Source of the DNA: Brachybacterium sp. EE-P12
GTDB taxonomy: Bacteria; Actinomycetota; Actinomycetes; Actinomycetales; Dermabacteraceae
Assembly (NCBI RefSeq): GCF_003711805.1
Contig: NZ_QXCP01000010.1
Span: 63,061-127,060, forward strand
Length of the DNA stretch: 64,000 nucleotides
Direction: 5' to 3'
Part shown: one piece after another, positions 7,478 through 15,377 of the stretch
How the letters are laid out: each line of letters starts with the position of its first letter
Numbering within the stretch: the stretch's first letter is position 1
Position numbers and translations under genes: made by a program
Notes under the pieces: model-generated
Seen by the model: the letters and a program-made list of their open reading frames with translations, nothing else
What the model was told of the DNA's origin: nothing
Database searches by the model: none

Positions 7478-8845
7478 TCACCGTCGCGCCGCGAGCACGA
7501 GTCCGCGGTAGGCGAGGCCGACGGCGACGAGCACCAGGCCCGCCACGATCGTGCGACCGGGCAGTGCGGCGACGAGCAGCACGCAGCCGGCGAGGCCGAT
7601 CCACTGCATCGCCTTCGGGAACAGCCGCCACTGCCCGGTCTGGGTGAGCGCGGCGAGGTTCGCGACCGCGTAGTACAGCAGCACGCCGAAGGACGAGGCG
7701 GCGATCGCGACCAGCACGTCGGAGGCGAGCAGCACGAGCAGCACCACCGCGACCCCGGCCGCGGTCTCCGCCCGCTGCGGGACCGAGAAGCGCGGGCTGA
7801 CGTGCGCGAGCACGGGCGGCAGGTCCCGCTCCCGCGCCATGGCGAGCACGGTGCGGGAGATGCCCGCGACCAGGGCGAGCAGCGCACCGGAGGCCGCCGC
7901 GACCGCGCCGATGGTCACGACCACGGCCCAGACCCCGCCCGCGCCGACCGCGTCCAGCGCCGTGCGGAAGGGCGCCGGGCCCCAGCCCTGCTCGCCCGGT
8001 GCCGGGCCCACCAGCACGAGGATCACCGACAGCACCAGGTAGATCGCACCGACCGCGGCGAGCGCGAGCAGGATCGCGCGGGGGATGGTGCGTCGCGGCT
8101 CGACGACCTCCTCGCCGAGCGTCGCCACCCGGGCGTAGCCGGCGAAGGCGAAGAACATCAGCGCCGCGGCCTGCACGAGGGCGAGGACGATGCCGAGCGC
8201 GCCGCCCTCCCCCGCGCCGGCGACGGCCGCGAGCCCGCCGTCCCACAGCCCGGCGGCCTGCCCGGCGAGGGGGCCGGGCACCTCCCACGTCCCGGCGCCG
8301 GCCCCGTCGCCCGCGCCTCCCGCCGGCCCGCCCGCCACGACCCCGGCGAGCAGCCGCACCCCGGTCAGCACGAGCGCGGCGAGGGCGACCGCGACCAGCA
8401 CCCGGGCGAGCGCCGCGGTACGGGTGATGCCGACCAGGTTCACAGCCGTCAGCGCCACCACCAGGAGCGCCGCGACGGGCCGCTGGAACGGCTCGGGCAC
8501 GAGATACGCCGCGACGACCAGCGCCATCGCCGCGCAGGAGGCGATCTTCCCGATCACGAAGCACCAGCCGGCGAGGAACCCCCACCACGGCCCGAGCCGC
8601 TCCCGGCCGTAGTGGTAGGTGCCGCCCGCGGCGGGGTGCTGGGCGGCGAGCTGCGCGGTCGAGATCGCATTGCACAGCGCGACCACGGCGGCGACCAGCA
8701 CCGCCGCCGGGGCGAGTGATCCGGCGAGGTCCTGGGCGGCGCCGAGGGAGACGAAGGCGCCGGCTCCGATCATCGAGGCGAGGCCGATCACCACCGCGTC
8801 GCGCAGTCCGAGGCGGCGGGAGAGGACGGCAGGTCCAGAGTTCAT
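7478..8845 (-). CDS. APC-superfamily amino acid permease
   Basis: 455 residues with about 12 hydrophobic segments. The first helix carries VIGLASMIGAGAFVSLG (about residues 17-33), the unwound GxG substrate-binding motif of APC transporters, and FFAFAGYARVATLGEEVVEPRRTIPRAI (quoted in part; about 215-240) is the conserved helix 6 plus following loop. Imports or exchanges amino acids or related amines across the cytoplasmic membrane; the particular substrate is not readable. The start MNSGPAVLS was chosen because it begins 12 residues before helix 1. No operon partner. A 13-bp inverted repeat precedes it. Confidence 0.88.
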   Translation of the reverse strand: MNSGPAVLSRRLGLRDAVVIGLASMIGAGAFVSLGAAQDLAGSLAPAAVLVAAVVALCNAISTAQLAAQHPAAGGTYHYGRERLGPWWGFLAGWCFVIGKIASCAAMALVVAAYLVPEPFQRPVAALLVVALTAVNLVGITRTAALARVLVAVALAALVLTGVRLLAGVVAGGPAGGAGDGAGAGTWEVPGPLAGQAAGLWDGGLAAVAGAGEGGALGIVLALVQAAALMFFAFAGYARVATLGEEVVEPRRTIPRAILLALAAVGAIYLVLSVILVLVGPAPGEQGWGPAPFRTALDAVGAGGVWAVVVTIGAVAAASGALLALVAGISRTVLAMARERDLPPVLAHVSPRFSVPQRAETAAGVAVVLLVLLASDVLVAIAASSFGVLLYYAVANLAALTQTGQWRLFPKAMQWIGLAGCVLLVAALPGRTIVAGLVLVAVGLAYRGLVLAARR

Positions 8846-8881
8846 CGAGGTCCGTTCGGGTGCTGGGGCGACGTGTCCGCG

Positions 8882-8942
8882 GAAGGGACGTGAGGAGCGC
8901 CCGGCCTGTGATGTGGAGGCCTGGTGCCGCTCACGTCCCTTC
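8882..8942 (-). promoter_or_regulatory. 13-bp inverted repeat in the permease upstream region
   Basis: GAAGGGACGTGAG (8882-8894) and its exact complement CTCACGTCCCTTC (8930-8942) enclose 35 bp, which can form a second short stem GGCCT/AGGCC. It lies about 37-97 bp upstream of the permease start and downstream of the nucleotidase terminator. It could be a folded 5' leader or paired sites for a dimeric regulator. Confidence 0.45.
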
Positions 8943-8968
8943 AACGGTCAGCCGGTGGTGACGCCCGG

Positions 8969-8996
8969 GCCGGGGCCGGAGAGGACCGGCCCCGGC
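8969..8996 (-). terminator. Terminator of the nucleotidase/nuclease gene
   Basis: A perfect 11-bp stem, GCCGGGGCCGG (8969-8979) with CCGGCCCCGGC (8986-8996), and an AGAGGA loop. It starts 9 bp after the stop codon on the minus strand. No T-run, as is usual in actinobacteria. Confidence 0.7.
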
Positions 8997-9004
8997 GGCC
9001 CGGG

Positions 9005-12000
9005 TCAGAGGCGGTCGAAACGGTACAGCCAGGCGGCGGTCTCGGCGCGGTCGACGCGGGCGTTCGGGCGGAGGTCGTCCCCGTCTACGATGCCCTCGTC
9101 GAGGCCCTCGGCCTGCAGCCACGCGATCGCGTCGGCCTGCGCGTCACCGCTGGGCGAGCCCACCTCGGGCGAGCCGGCCGCGGCGTACAGCGCCTCGGCG
9201 ACCATCCCCCGGCTCAGCGCCGCGCTCGGGCGGAACGCGCCGCCCTTGTTCGCGGTGAGCACGCCCTCGGACTCGGCCCACAGCATCGCCTCGTAGTGCG
9301 GGTGATCGGCCTTCACGTCCTTGAACGGCGAGCTCGCGGGGACATCCACCTCGGGACGGCCCGCCATCTCGTACAGGCCCGCGGCGAGGGTGACGCGGTC
9401 CGCGGCGCGGGTGGGACGGAAGGTGCCGTCCTCCCCGCCGGGGACGATGCCGCTGCCGGCCGCCCACCTGATCTCGTCGTGGTACGGGTGGTCGGAGCGC
9501 ACGTCGGTGAAGTCCGGGAGGGTCGGCGCCTCCTCGTACCCGGCGTCCAGTCCCACGATCATCGGGTCGTGGTCGGAGGAGGCGAAGGGGCCCTCCTCGT
9601 ACAGATCCACCACGTTGTTGCGGTAGCGGCCGTACTGGGCCATCACCGACTCGGGGCCGTTGATCTGCCAGTCGGTCGCGCCGGTGACGCGCTCGGCGGC
9701 CGACGGGGAGGCGATCACGTGGTCGAGCGAGCCGACCATGCCGCCGAAGCTGTAGGACCAGCCCTCCGGGTCGTGGGTCTCGCCGAGGTTCACGAAGCCC
9801 TGCTCGTAGAACGTCTGCAGCGGCTCCTCCTGGGTGTAGGCGTTGAAGTCGCCGCCGTGCAGGACGTCCTCGACCCCGAGCTCGGATGCGGTCTGCTCGC
9901 CCCAGGTCAGCAGCGCCTCGGCCTGCTGGAGGCGGGAGGTGCGGGCGTTGCCCTGGACCGGGTCGGCCGGGAGGCCTGCGTCCTCGGCGTCGGCCGAGCC
10001 CTTGGACTTGAAGTGGTTGATGGTGAAGAAGAACGGCTCGCCCTCGACCTGCTGGGCACCGTCGCCGTCGATCGGCACGAACACCTGGCCGAGCGGCTCG
10101 CGGGCGTTGTCGAAGGCGGGGTCGTCGGCGAGGATCTGCATCTGCCCCTCGGGGCGCACCTCGGCGGGCTTGAAGATGATCGCGTTGGTGATCACGTCCT
10201 GGCCGCCGTCCAGACCCTGCGCGGCGTAGGCCTCACCGGTGGGGACGTAGGCCCAGGTGCCCTCGCCGTCCTTCTCGTTCAGTGCGGCGACGAGGGTGGC
10301 GGTGGCCTCGTCGGCCTCCTCCCCGAGGCGGGCCGAGTTCTCGATCTCGGTCAGGCCCACCACGTCGGCGCCGGTGCCGGAGATCGCGTCGACGATCTTG
10401 GACTGCTGGCGCTCGAGGTCGTCGGCGCCCCACGCGCCGCGCAGGTCGCAGCCTCCGCGCACGGTGGTGCCGTTCCCGTCGATGTCGGTGTAGGGCTCGC
10501 AGCCGGGGGTGTCCTCGCCGAGGGTGGTGAAGTAGTTCAGCACGTTGAAGGTGCTGACCTGCACATCGCCGCCCACCTCGTCGGGGGTGTCCTGGCGGGT
10601 GTTCTCGAAGTCGACGCCGTCGGTCTCCGCGGACTCCCACGGGGTGGTGGTGTTCAGGCGCCAGGCGTCGAAGGAGTAGGCGACCACGACGGGCTCGGTG
10701 AAGACGGGGGCGGCCCCGACCCGCACCGGCTCCTCGGTGGTCAGCCAGCTCATCGGCTCGGTGGGGGTGCTCTGGAAGTTCGTGGTGCGGCCGTCGTCCA
10801 GCAGCACCTTGAGCTCCTCGCGGCTCTCGTAGTAGGCGGTGGCCTCCTCGCCGGGGCGCATGATGTCCCCGGCCTGCTGGAGCGGCTCGTCGCCGATCGC
10901 GAGGGCCACCTCGCCGTACTGGTTCGTGGCGTACACGTCGGTGACGGTGAACTCCTCCTCGCCGGGCAGGTAGAGCATGTGCTCGATGCTCTCGCGCTGC
11001 TCCTCCTCGGTGGGGAAGCCGCCGTCGAGGGTCGCGGGCTCGACCGGCTCGAGCGCCTCGTCCAGCGGTTCGAGACCGTCGGCGCCGACGGTGATCTGGG
11101 TGGAGCCGTGGTACTCGGAGACCTCGCCGGTCACGCGCACGGAGTCGCCGATCTCGACCTGGGAAGCGGTCGACGGGGAATAGACGAACACGGCGGTGGA
11201 GCCGGTGTGGGTGTCGACGTCCAGCGCCCCGCCGGTGCCGCCGGTCTGGATGACGTAGCCGTTCAGGCCGCCGGTCGCGTAGACGGCGGTGACGACGCCC
11301 TCGGTGGTCACGGCCTCGCCGACGAGCGGGCTCTCGGCGCCGGTGCCCTGGATCTCGGCGATCGACACCTCCTGCGCCTCGCCGGGCTCGCCTCCCTCAC
11401 CGCAGTCCTCGGTGACGGGCAGCTCGGCGGTGATCTCGGTCCCGGTGGCTGGGGCGGTGGTGATGGTCAGCGGGACGGGGGCGCCCTCGGAGGCGCACAG
11501 GCCCTCGGCGAGGGCGACCTCGGCGAGGGGCGCGCCGGTCTCCTCGTCCGGGCCGTAGGGCGCCTCGAAGGTGCCGTGCTCGCCCACGTCGACGGTGACG
11601 GAGGTGATCTCCGGTGCGCCGAGGCTCTGGGACTCCAGGCCCGCGAGGCGCAGCGTCGGCGCGTCCTCGTCGCCGGCGAGCTGCAGGTCCACCTGGCGCT
11701 GGGAGTAGTCCGGCGCGAGGTCCTCGTGCGCCTGCAGGTAGGCGATGAACGCATCGCGGTCCAGCACCCCGGAGTCGCGCACGTCCTGCGCCTCGGAGAG
11801 GGCCCACATGTTGTCGCCGCCCTCGAAGAGGAAGCTCGCGGTGACGATCGTGTACGTGCCCTCGGGATCGATCGGCTCGCCGTCCACGCGGATCTCGAGG
11901 ACCCGGTCGTCGGTGCCGCGGCTGCTGTCGTAGACGTACTCGACGTTCTCGGAGACGCTGAAGGCGAGGAACGCCTCGTCGCCCTCGTCGACGTCGCCGC

Positions 12001-13432
12001 CGTCCTCGCCGCGCTGCCACTGCTCCTCGAGCATCTGGGTGAGCTGGGCGCCGGTGACCTCGCCGGAGTTCAAGGTGTTGCCGAAGGGGACCATGCTGTT
12101 CGCCTCGGCGTAGGTGACCACGCCGTCGCCCTCGCCCGCGGGGGACTCGGCGTCCCAGAGCTCGGCGCGGATGCCGCCGGGGTTCATGAACCCGATGACC
12201 TCGTGCTCGCCGGCCAGGCCCGCGTCCTCGAGGTACCACCGCATCGAGTCGGCGAGCATGTTCCCGGCCGCGGAGTGCCGGGCGCGGTTGTCGCCCTTGG
12301 TGGTCGCCTGCTCGGTGACCGGTGAGTCGGGGGTGCGCACGCCGTCGATGTACGAGGCCTTCGTGTCGTCCCACGAGGTGGTGATGTCCCCGTCGATCGA
12401 GCCGACGGGCTCCGCACCGACCACGGCGGCCTCGTCGATCGCGGACTGCGCGATCTCGGTGACCTCCTCGGTGACCTCGGTGGAGGTGGTGCAGTCCTCC
12501 CCGGTGGAGCGCAGGGCGGGATCCGCGGAGACGTCCCAGTCCCCGTCCTCGCCGCGCTGCAGGGTGACGGTGCCGAGGTTCGCGGCGCTCGAGCCGGTCT
12601 GGAGGATCGGGCGCTCCTCGCCGTCCTGCCCGGGCACGGGGGCGGTGAAGGCGTAGGTGCGGTGGGAGTCGCCGTTGAAGATCGCATCGACCTCGGCGTC
12701 GGTGCCGGAGACGATCTGGTCGAAGATCGGGTCGGAGTTCGTCGGCGCGGAGCCGACCTCGCCGCTGCCGCTGGCGCCCTCGTGGTAGAGCGCGACGGCG
12801 ACGTCGTACTCGACCCCGTCGGCCTCGAGCTCGCCGATCACGTCGTTGACCGCCTCGACCGGGTTCCCGAAGGTGAGGCCATCGATCGCGGCGGGGCTGA
12901 CCTTGCCGACCGTCTTCGTGGTGACCGCGCCGATCACGGCGACCTCCACCCCGTCGCGCTCGACGATCGTGTACGCGTCATGGACCCGCTCGCCGGTGGC
13001 CTCGTCGTACACGTTCGCGGCGAGGTCGGGGAACTCGGTGCGCGGCTCGATGCGCTCGAACAGGTCGGCCTTGCCCTGGTCGTACTCGTGGTTGCCGATC
13101 GCGGTCGCGTCGACGCCGAGGGCGTTCAGGACGTCGATCGTCGGCTCGTCGTCCTGCACCGCGGACTCGAAGGCGGAGCCGCCGACGTTGTCCCCGGCGG
13201 AGAACAGGAACGAGGTCTCGCTCTGCCCGCGCACGGTCTCGACCTGGCAGGCGAGGGCCGAGGCGCCGCCGAGCGCGCCGTGGAAGTCGTTGAAGCCCAT
13301 CAGGGTGATCTCCTGGCCGGGCTCGGCCGCGAGCGCGTCCTGGGGGAGGAATGCTCCGGACAGCGCGAGCGCTGCGGCGCCGAGGCCGACGGCCGCGCCG
13401 CGCAGGGCGCCTGCGACAGGGTGGGCGTGCAT
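9005..13432 (-). CDS. Secreted 5'-nucleotidase / endonuclease fusion with SLH repeats
   Basis: 1475 residues. Order: signal peptide (1-36, ending ALA-AEP); metallophosphatase domain with GFNDFHGAL (about 46-54), GDNVGGS, GNHEYDQG and NGDSHRTYAF metal motifs; 5'-nucleotidase C-domain (to about 590); an OB-like region starting VSIAEIQGTG; an ExeM/NucH-type endonuclease/exonuclease/phosphatase domain with STFNVLNYF, LTEIENSA, HGGDFNAY and SDHDPMIVG; three SLH repeats at the end (DVRSDHPYHDEIRWA, FKDVKADHPHYEAML, and a shorter one). Likely scavenges phosphate and nucleosides from extracellular nucleotides and DNA while held on the envelope. Start MHAHPVAG chosen for AGGAG 7 bp upstream and a clean signal peptide. 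Single gene with its own terminator. Confidence 0.92.
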   Translation of the reverse strand: MHAHPVAGALRGAAVGLGAAALALSGAFLPQDALAAEPGQEITLMGFNDFHGALGGASALACQVETVRGQSETSFLFSAGDNVGGSAFESAVQDDEPTIDVLNALGVDATAIGNHEYDQGKADLFERIEPRTEFPDLAANVYDEATGERVHDAYTIVERDGVEVAVIGAVTTKTVGKVSPAAIDGLTFGNPVEAVNDVIGELEADGVEYDVAVALYHEGASGSGEVGSAPTNSDPIFDQIVSGTDAEVDAIFNGDSHRTYAFTAPVPGQDGEERPILQTGSSAANLGTVTLQRGEDGDWDVSADPALRSTGEDCTTSTEVTEEVTEIAQSAIDEAAVVGAEPVGSIDGDITTSWDDTKASYIDGVRTPDSPVTEQATTKGDNRARHSAAGNMLADSMRWYLEDAGLAGEHEVIGFMNPGGIRAELWDAESPAGEGDGVVTYAEANSMVPFGNTLNSGEVTGAQLTQMLEEQWQRGEDGGDVDEGDEAFLAFSVSENVEYVYDSSRGTDDRVLEIRVDGEPIDPEGTYTIVTASFLFEGGDNMWALSEAQDVRDSGVLDRDAFIAYLQAHEDLAPDYSQRQVDLQLAGDEDAPTLRLAGLESQSLGAPEITSVTVDVGEHGTFEAPYGPDEETGAPLAEVALAEGLCASEGAPVPLTITTAPATGTEITAELPVTEDCGEGGEPGEAQEVSIAEIQGTGAESPLVGEAVTTEGVVTAVYATGGLNGYVIQTGGTGGALDVDTHTGSTAVFVYSPSTASQVEIGDSVRVTGEVSEYHGSTQITVGADGLEPLDEALEPVEPATLDGGFPTEEEQRESIEHMLYLPGEEEFTVTDVYATNQYGEVALAIGDEPLQQAGDIMRPGEEATAYYESREELKVLLDDGRTTNFQSTPTEPMSWLTTEEPVRVGAAPVFTEPVVVAYSFDAWRLNTTTPWESAETDGVDFENTRQDTPDEVGGDVQVSTFNVLNYFTTLGEDTPGCEPYTDIDGNGTTVRGGCDLRGAWGADDLERQQSKIVDAISGTGADVVGLTEIENSARLGEEADEATATLVAALNEKDGEGTWAYVPTGEAYAAQGLDGGQDVITNAIIFKPAEVRPEGQMQILADDPAFDNAREPLGQVFVPIDGDGAQQVEGEPFFFTINHFKSKGSADAEDAGLPADPVQGNARTSRLQQAEALLTWGEQTASELGVEDVLHGGDFNAYTQEEPLQTFYEQGFVNLGETHDPEGWSYSFGGMVGSLDHVIASPSAAERVTGATDWQINGPESVMAQYGRYRNNVVDLYEEGPFASSDHDPMIVGLDAGYEEAPTLPDFTDVRSDHPYHDEIRWAAGSGIVPGGEDGTFRPTRAADRVTLAAGLYEMAGRPEVDVPASSPFKDVKADHPHYEAMLWAESEGVLTANKGGAFRPSAALSRGMVAEALYAAAGSPEVGSPSGDAQADAIAWLQAEGLDEGIVDGDDLRPNARVDRAETAAWLYRFDRL

Positions 13433-13899
13433 GGGGAGTCTCCTGGGAGGTGCGGCCGCGAGACGGCCTGAGCGGGAGGGGAGGGACGGAGAGGGAGGGA
13501 GCCGCGCCGGGGTGCGCGCCATCACATCTCACCCCATCCGCGGCGATACCGCCACCGGTTCGGCGGACCGGGACGGAACCGTCATCCGCCGTTCACCCGC
13601 CCGGGCCGGCACGAGACGCCGCTCACCGTGCCCGCCCCGAGCGTGTGAGTCGTGACCGGATGGCCCGCTCGTGCTGGTGCCCCGCCGCGCAGAAGTGGGT
13701 AGCATCGGCGAGGACTCTGGACGGTCCGGGTCTCCCGCCCCGCGGCCCCGGCCCGACGATCTCGGATCGGATCGCGGACGGCCCTCACCGCCCGAAGCCC
13801 GCACACTCCGCCGCTCTCCCCTCGATCAGATGCGGTGCACGACCTGGCCGGCCACCGCCGCGCCCCGTCGGCCGACGCGCCGCCCAAGGAGTCCTCCCC
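13433..13899. promoter_or_regulatory. 467-bp divergent regulatory region (nucleotidase / ndh)
   Basis: No convincing gene. It must hold the promoters for the minus-strand nucleotidase and the plus-strand ndh. A TAGCAT -10-like hexamer lies at 13700-13705, about 195 bp before ndh, without a clear -35. An AAGGAG site sits 9 bp before the ndh ATG. Short G+C-rich frames here have no recognisable product. Confidence 0.4.
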
Positions 13900-15339
13900 A
13901 TGATGCTGCCGTTCCTCAGCCGCCGTCCCACTGTCCCCGCGAAGGACGGCGCCAGCTGGCCGCACGTGGTGATCGTCGGCGGCGGGTTCGCCGGCGCCAA
14001 CGCGGTGCTGGGCCTGCGCGACTCCCGGGTGCGCGTCACCCTCATCGACCGCAACGTCTACAAGACCTTCCAGCCGCTGCTGTACCAGGTCGCGACCGCG
14101 GGCCTGAACCCGGGCGACGTCACCATGTTCCTGCGCGGCCTCTCGCTGAAGGTGCCGAACATGCGCTACCGCCAGGGCGAGGTCGTGGGCGTGGACCCCG
14201 AGCGGAAGATCGTCACGCTCAACGAGGGCCAGCGCGGCGACCAGGAGCTCTCCTACGACTATCTCGTGCTCGCGGGCGGCGCGACCACCACCTACTTCGG
14301 CACGCCGGGCGCCGAGGAGCACGCGATGCCGATGTACACGCGCGCGCAGGCGCTCGCCATCCGCGACCGGGTCTTCTCGGAGCTCGAGCGCTCGAGCCGC
14401 GAGGCCTGGCGCACCCACGACAAGCTGCACGTGTGCATCGTCGGCGGCGGGCCGACGGGCGTGGAGATCGCCGGGGCGCTCGCGGACTTCCGCATGCAGG
14501 AGCTGGACATCCTCTATCCCGAGATGGACCCCGGCACCCTGCAGGTCACGGTGCTGCAGCGCGGGGACGAGCTGCTCAAGGAGTTCAGCGACAAGTACCG
14601 CCAGTACGCCGCGGACGAGCTGCGCGATCGCGGGGTCACGCTGCGCCTGGGCCACGGGGTCAAGGAGGTCGGCTACGACCACGTGGTCCTCGATGACGAC
14701 TCGATCCTCGAATCGGACATCACCATCTGGGCCGCGGGCGTCGCGGTCCCCGACGCGGTCTCCGAGTGGGGTCTGCCGCAGGACAAGCGCGGCCGCCTTG
14801 CCGTCGACGACCACCTGCAGGTCAAGGACTTCCCCGGCGTGTACGCCGCAGGCGACATCGCCGCCCAGGACGAGCCACTCCCCCAGCTCGCGCAGCCCGC
14901 GATCCAGACCGGCGCGGCGGTGGCGCGGTCGATCGCCGCCGACGTGAAGGGCAAGGCCCGGCCCACCTTCTCCTACACGAACCTCGGCACCATGGCCACG
15001 ATCGGTCGCCATGCCGCGATCGCGGAGATCCCCTTCCTGGGCGGCCTCTCCGGCTCGATGGGCTGGGCGGCCTGGCTCGGCGTGCACATCACCAAGATGC
15101 TCGGCCACCGCAACCAGCGCGCCGTCGCGATGAACCTCCTGTCCCTCTACGGCGGCTCGCGCGCCACGCACCAGCCGAACCCCGTGGTGGGCGAGGTCGA
15201 CTCGCTGCGCGCGGCACGGATCTTCGAGGAGCAGGCACGCAACCGGCTCTTCGGCCTGAACGCCGGCGCCGCCTCCCCCGTCTCGCCGGTCTCCCCCGGC
15301 TCCGCCGACGAGGCCGACGAGGCCGCCGCCGTGCGCTGA
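13900..15339 (+). CDS. ndh: Type II NADH dehydrogenase (NADH:quinone oxidoreductase)
   Basis: 479 residues. NDH-2 oxidises NADH and reduces menaquinone at the membrane without pumping protons. FAD motif IVGGGFAGANAV near residue 22; the DRNVYKTFQPLLYQVATAGLNP block is the NDH-2 signature (quoted in two parts: DRNVYKTFQPLLYQ and VATAGLNP); the NADH motif VCIVGGGPTGVEIAGALADF is near 178; VYAAGDIA completes FAD binding; and the membrane-facing C-terminus contains GWAAWLGVHITKM. Start at the first of two adjacent ATGs, 9 bp after AAGGAG. The tail after about 440 is Pro/Ser/Ala-rich. Single gene, converging on the transglutaminase gene. Confidence 0.93.
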   Translation: MMLPFLSRRPTVPAKDGASWPHVVIVGGGFAGANAVLGLRDSRVRVTLIDRNVYKTFQPLLYQVATAGLNPGDVTMFLRGLSLKVPNMRYRQGEVVGVDPERKIVTLNEGQRGDQELSYDYLVLAGGATTTYFGTPGAEEHAMPMYTRAQALAIRDRVFSELERSSREAWRTHDKLHVCIVGGGPTGVEIAGALADFRMQELDILYPEMDPGTLQVTVLQRGDELLKEFSDKYRQYAADELRDRGVTLRLGHGVKEVGYDHVVLDDDSILESDITIWAAGVAVPDAVSEWGLPQDKRGRLAVDDHLQVKDFPGVYAAGDIAAQDEPLPQLAQPAIQTGAAVARSIAADVKGKARPTFSYTNLGTMATIGRHAAIAEIPFLGGLSGSMGWAAWLGVHITKMLGHRNQRAVAMNLLSLYGGSRATHQPNPVVGEVDSLRAARIFEEQARNRLFGLNAGAASPVSPVSPGSADEADEAAAVR

Positions 15340-15377
15340 CCCCCGGGCGCGGCAGGGTGGGGCGGTGCGGGGTCAGC
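15335..15377. terminator. Bidirectional terminator pairing two stop codons
   Basis: GCTGACCCC (15335-15343) and GGGGTCAGC (15369-15377) are perfect complements with a 25-nt loop. The ndh TGA (15337-15339) pairs with the TCA that is the stop of the transglutaminase gene on the other strand. Confidence 0.6.

Noticed and set aside
8924-12325. A 1133-residue open frame on the plus strand, antisense to the nucleotidase gene
   Set aside because: It has no recognisable domain, its composition is that of a reverse complement of biased G+C-rich codons, and the minus strand carries a clear multi-domain enzyme.
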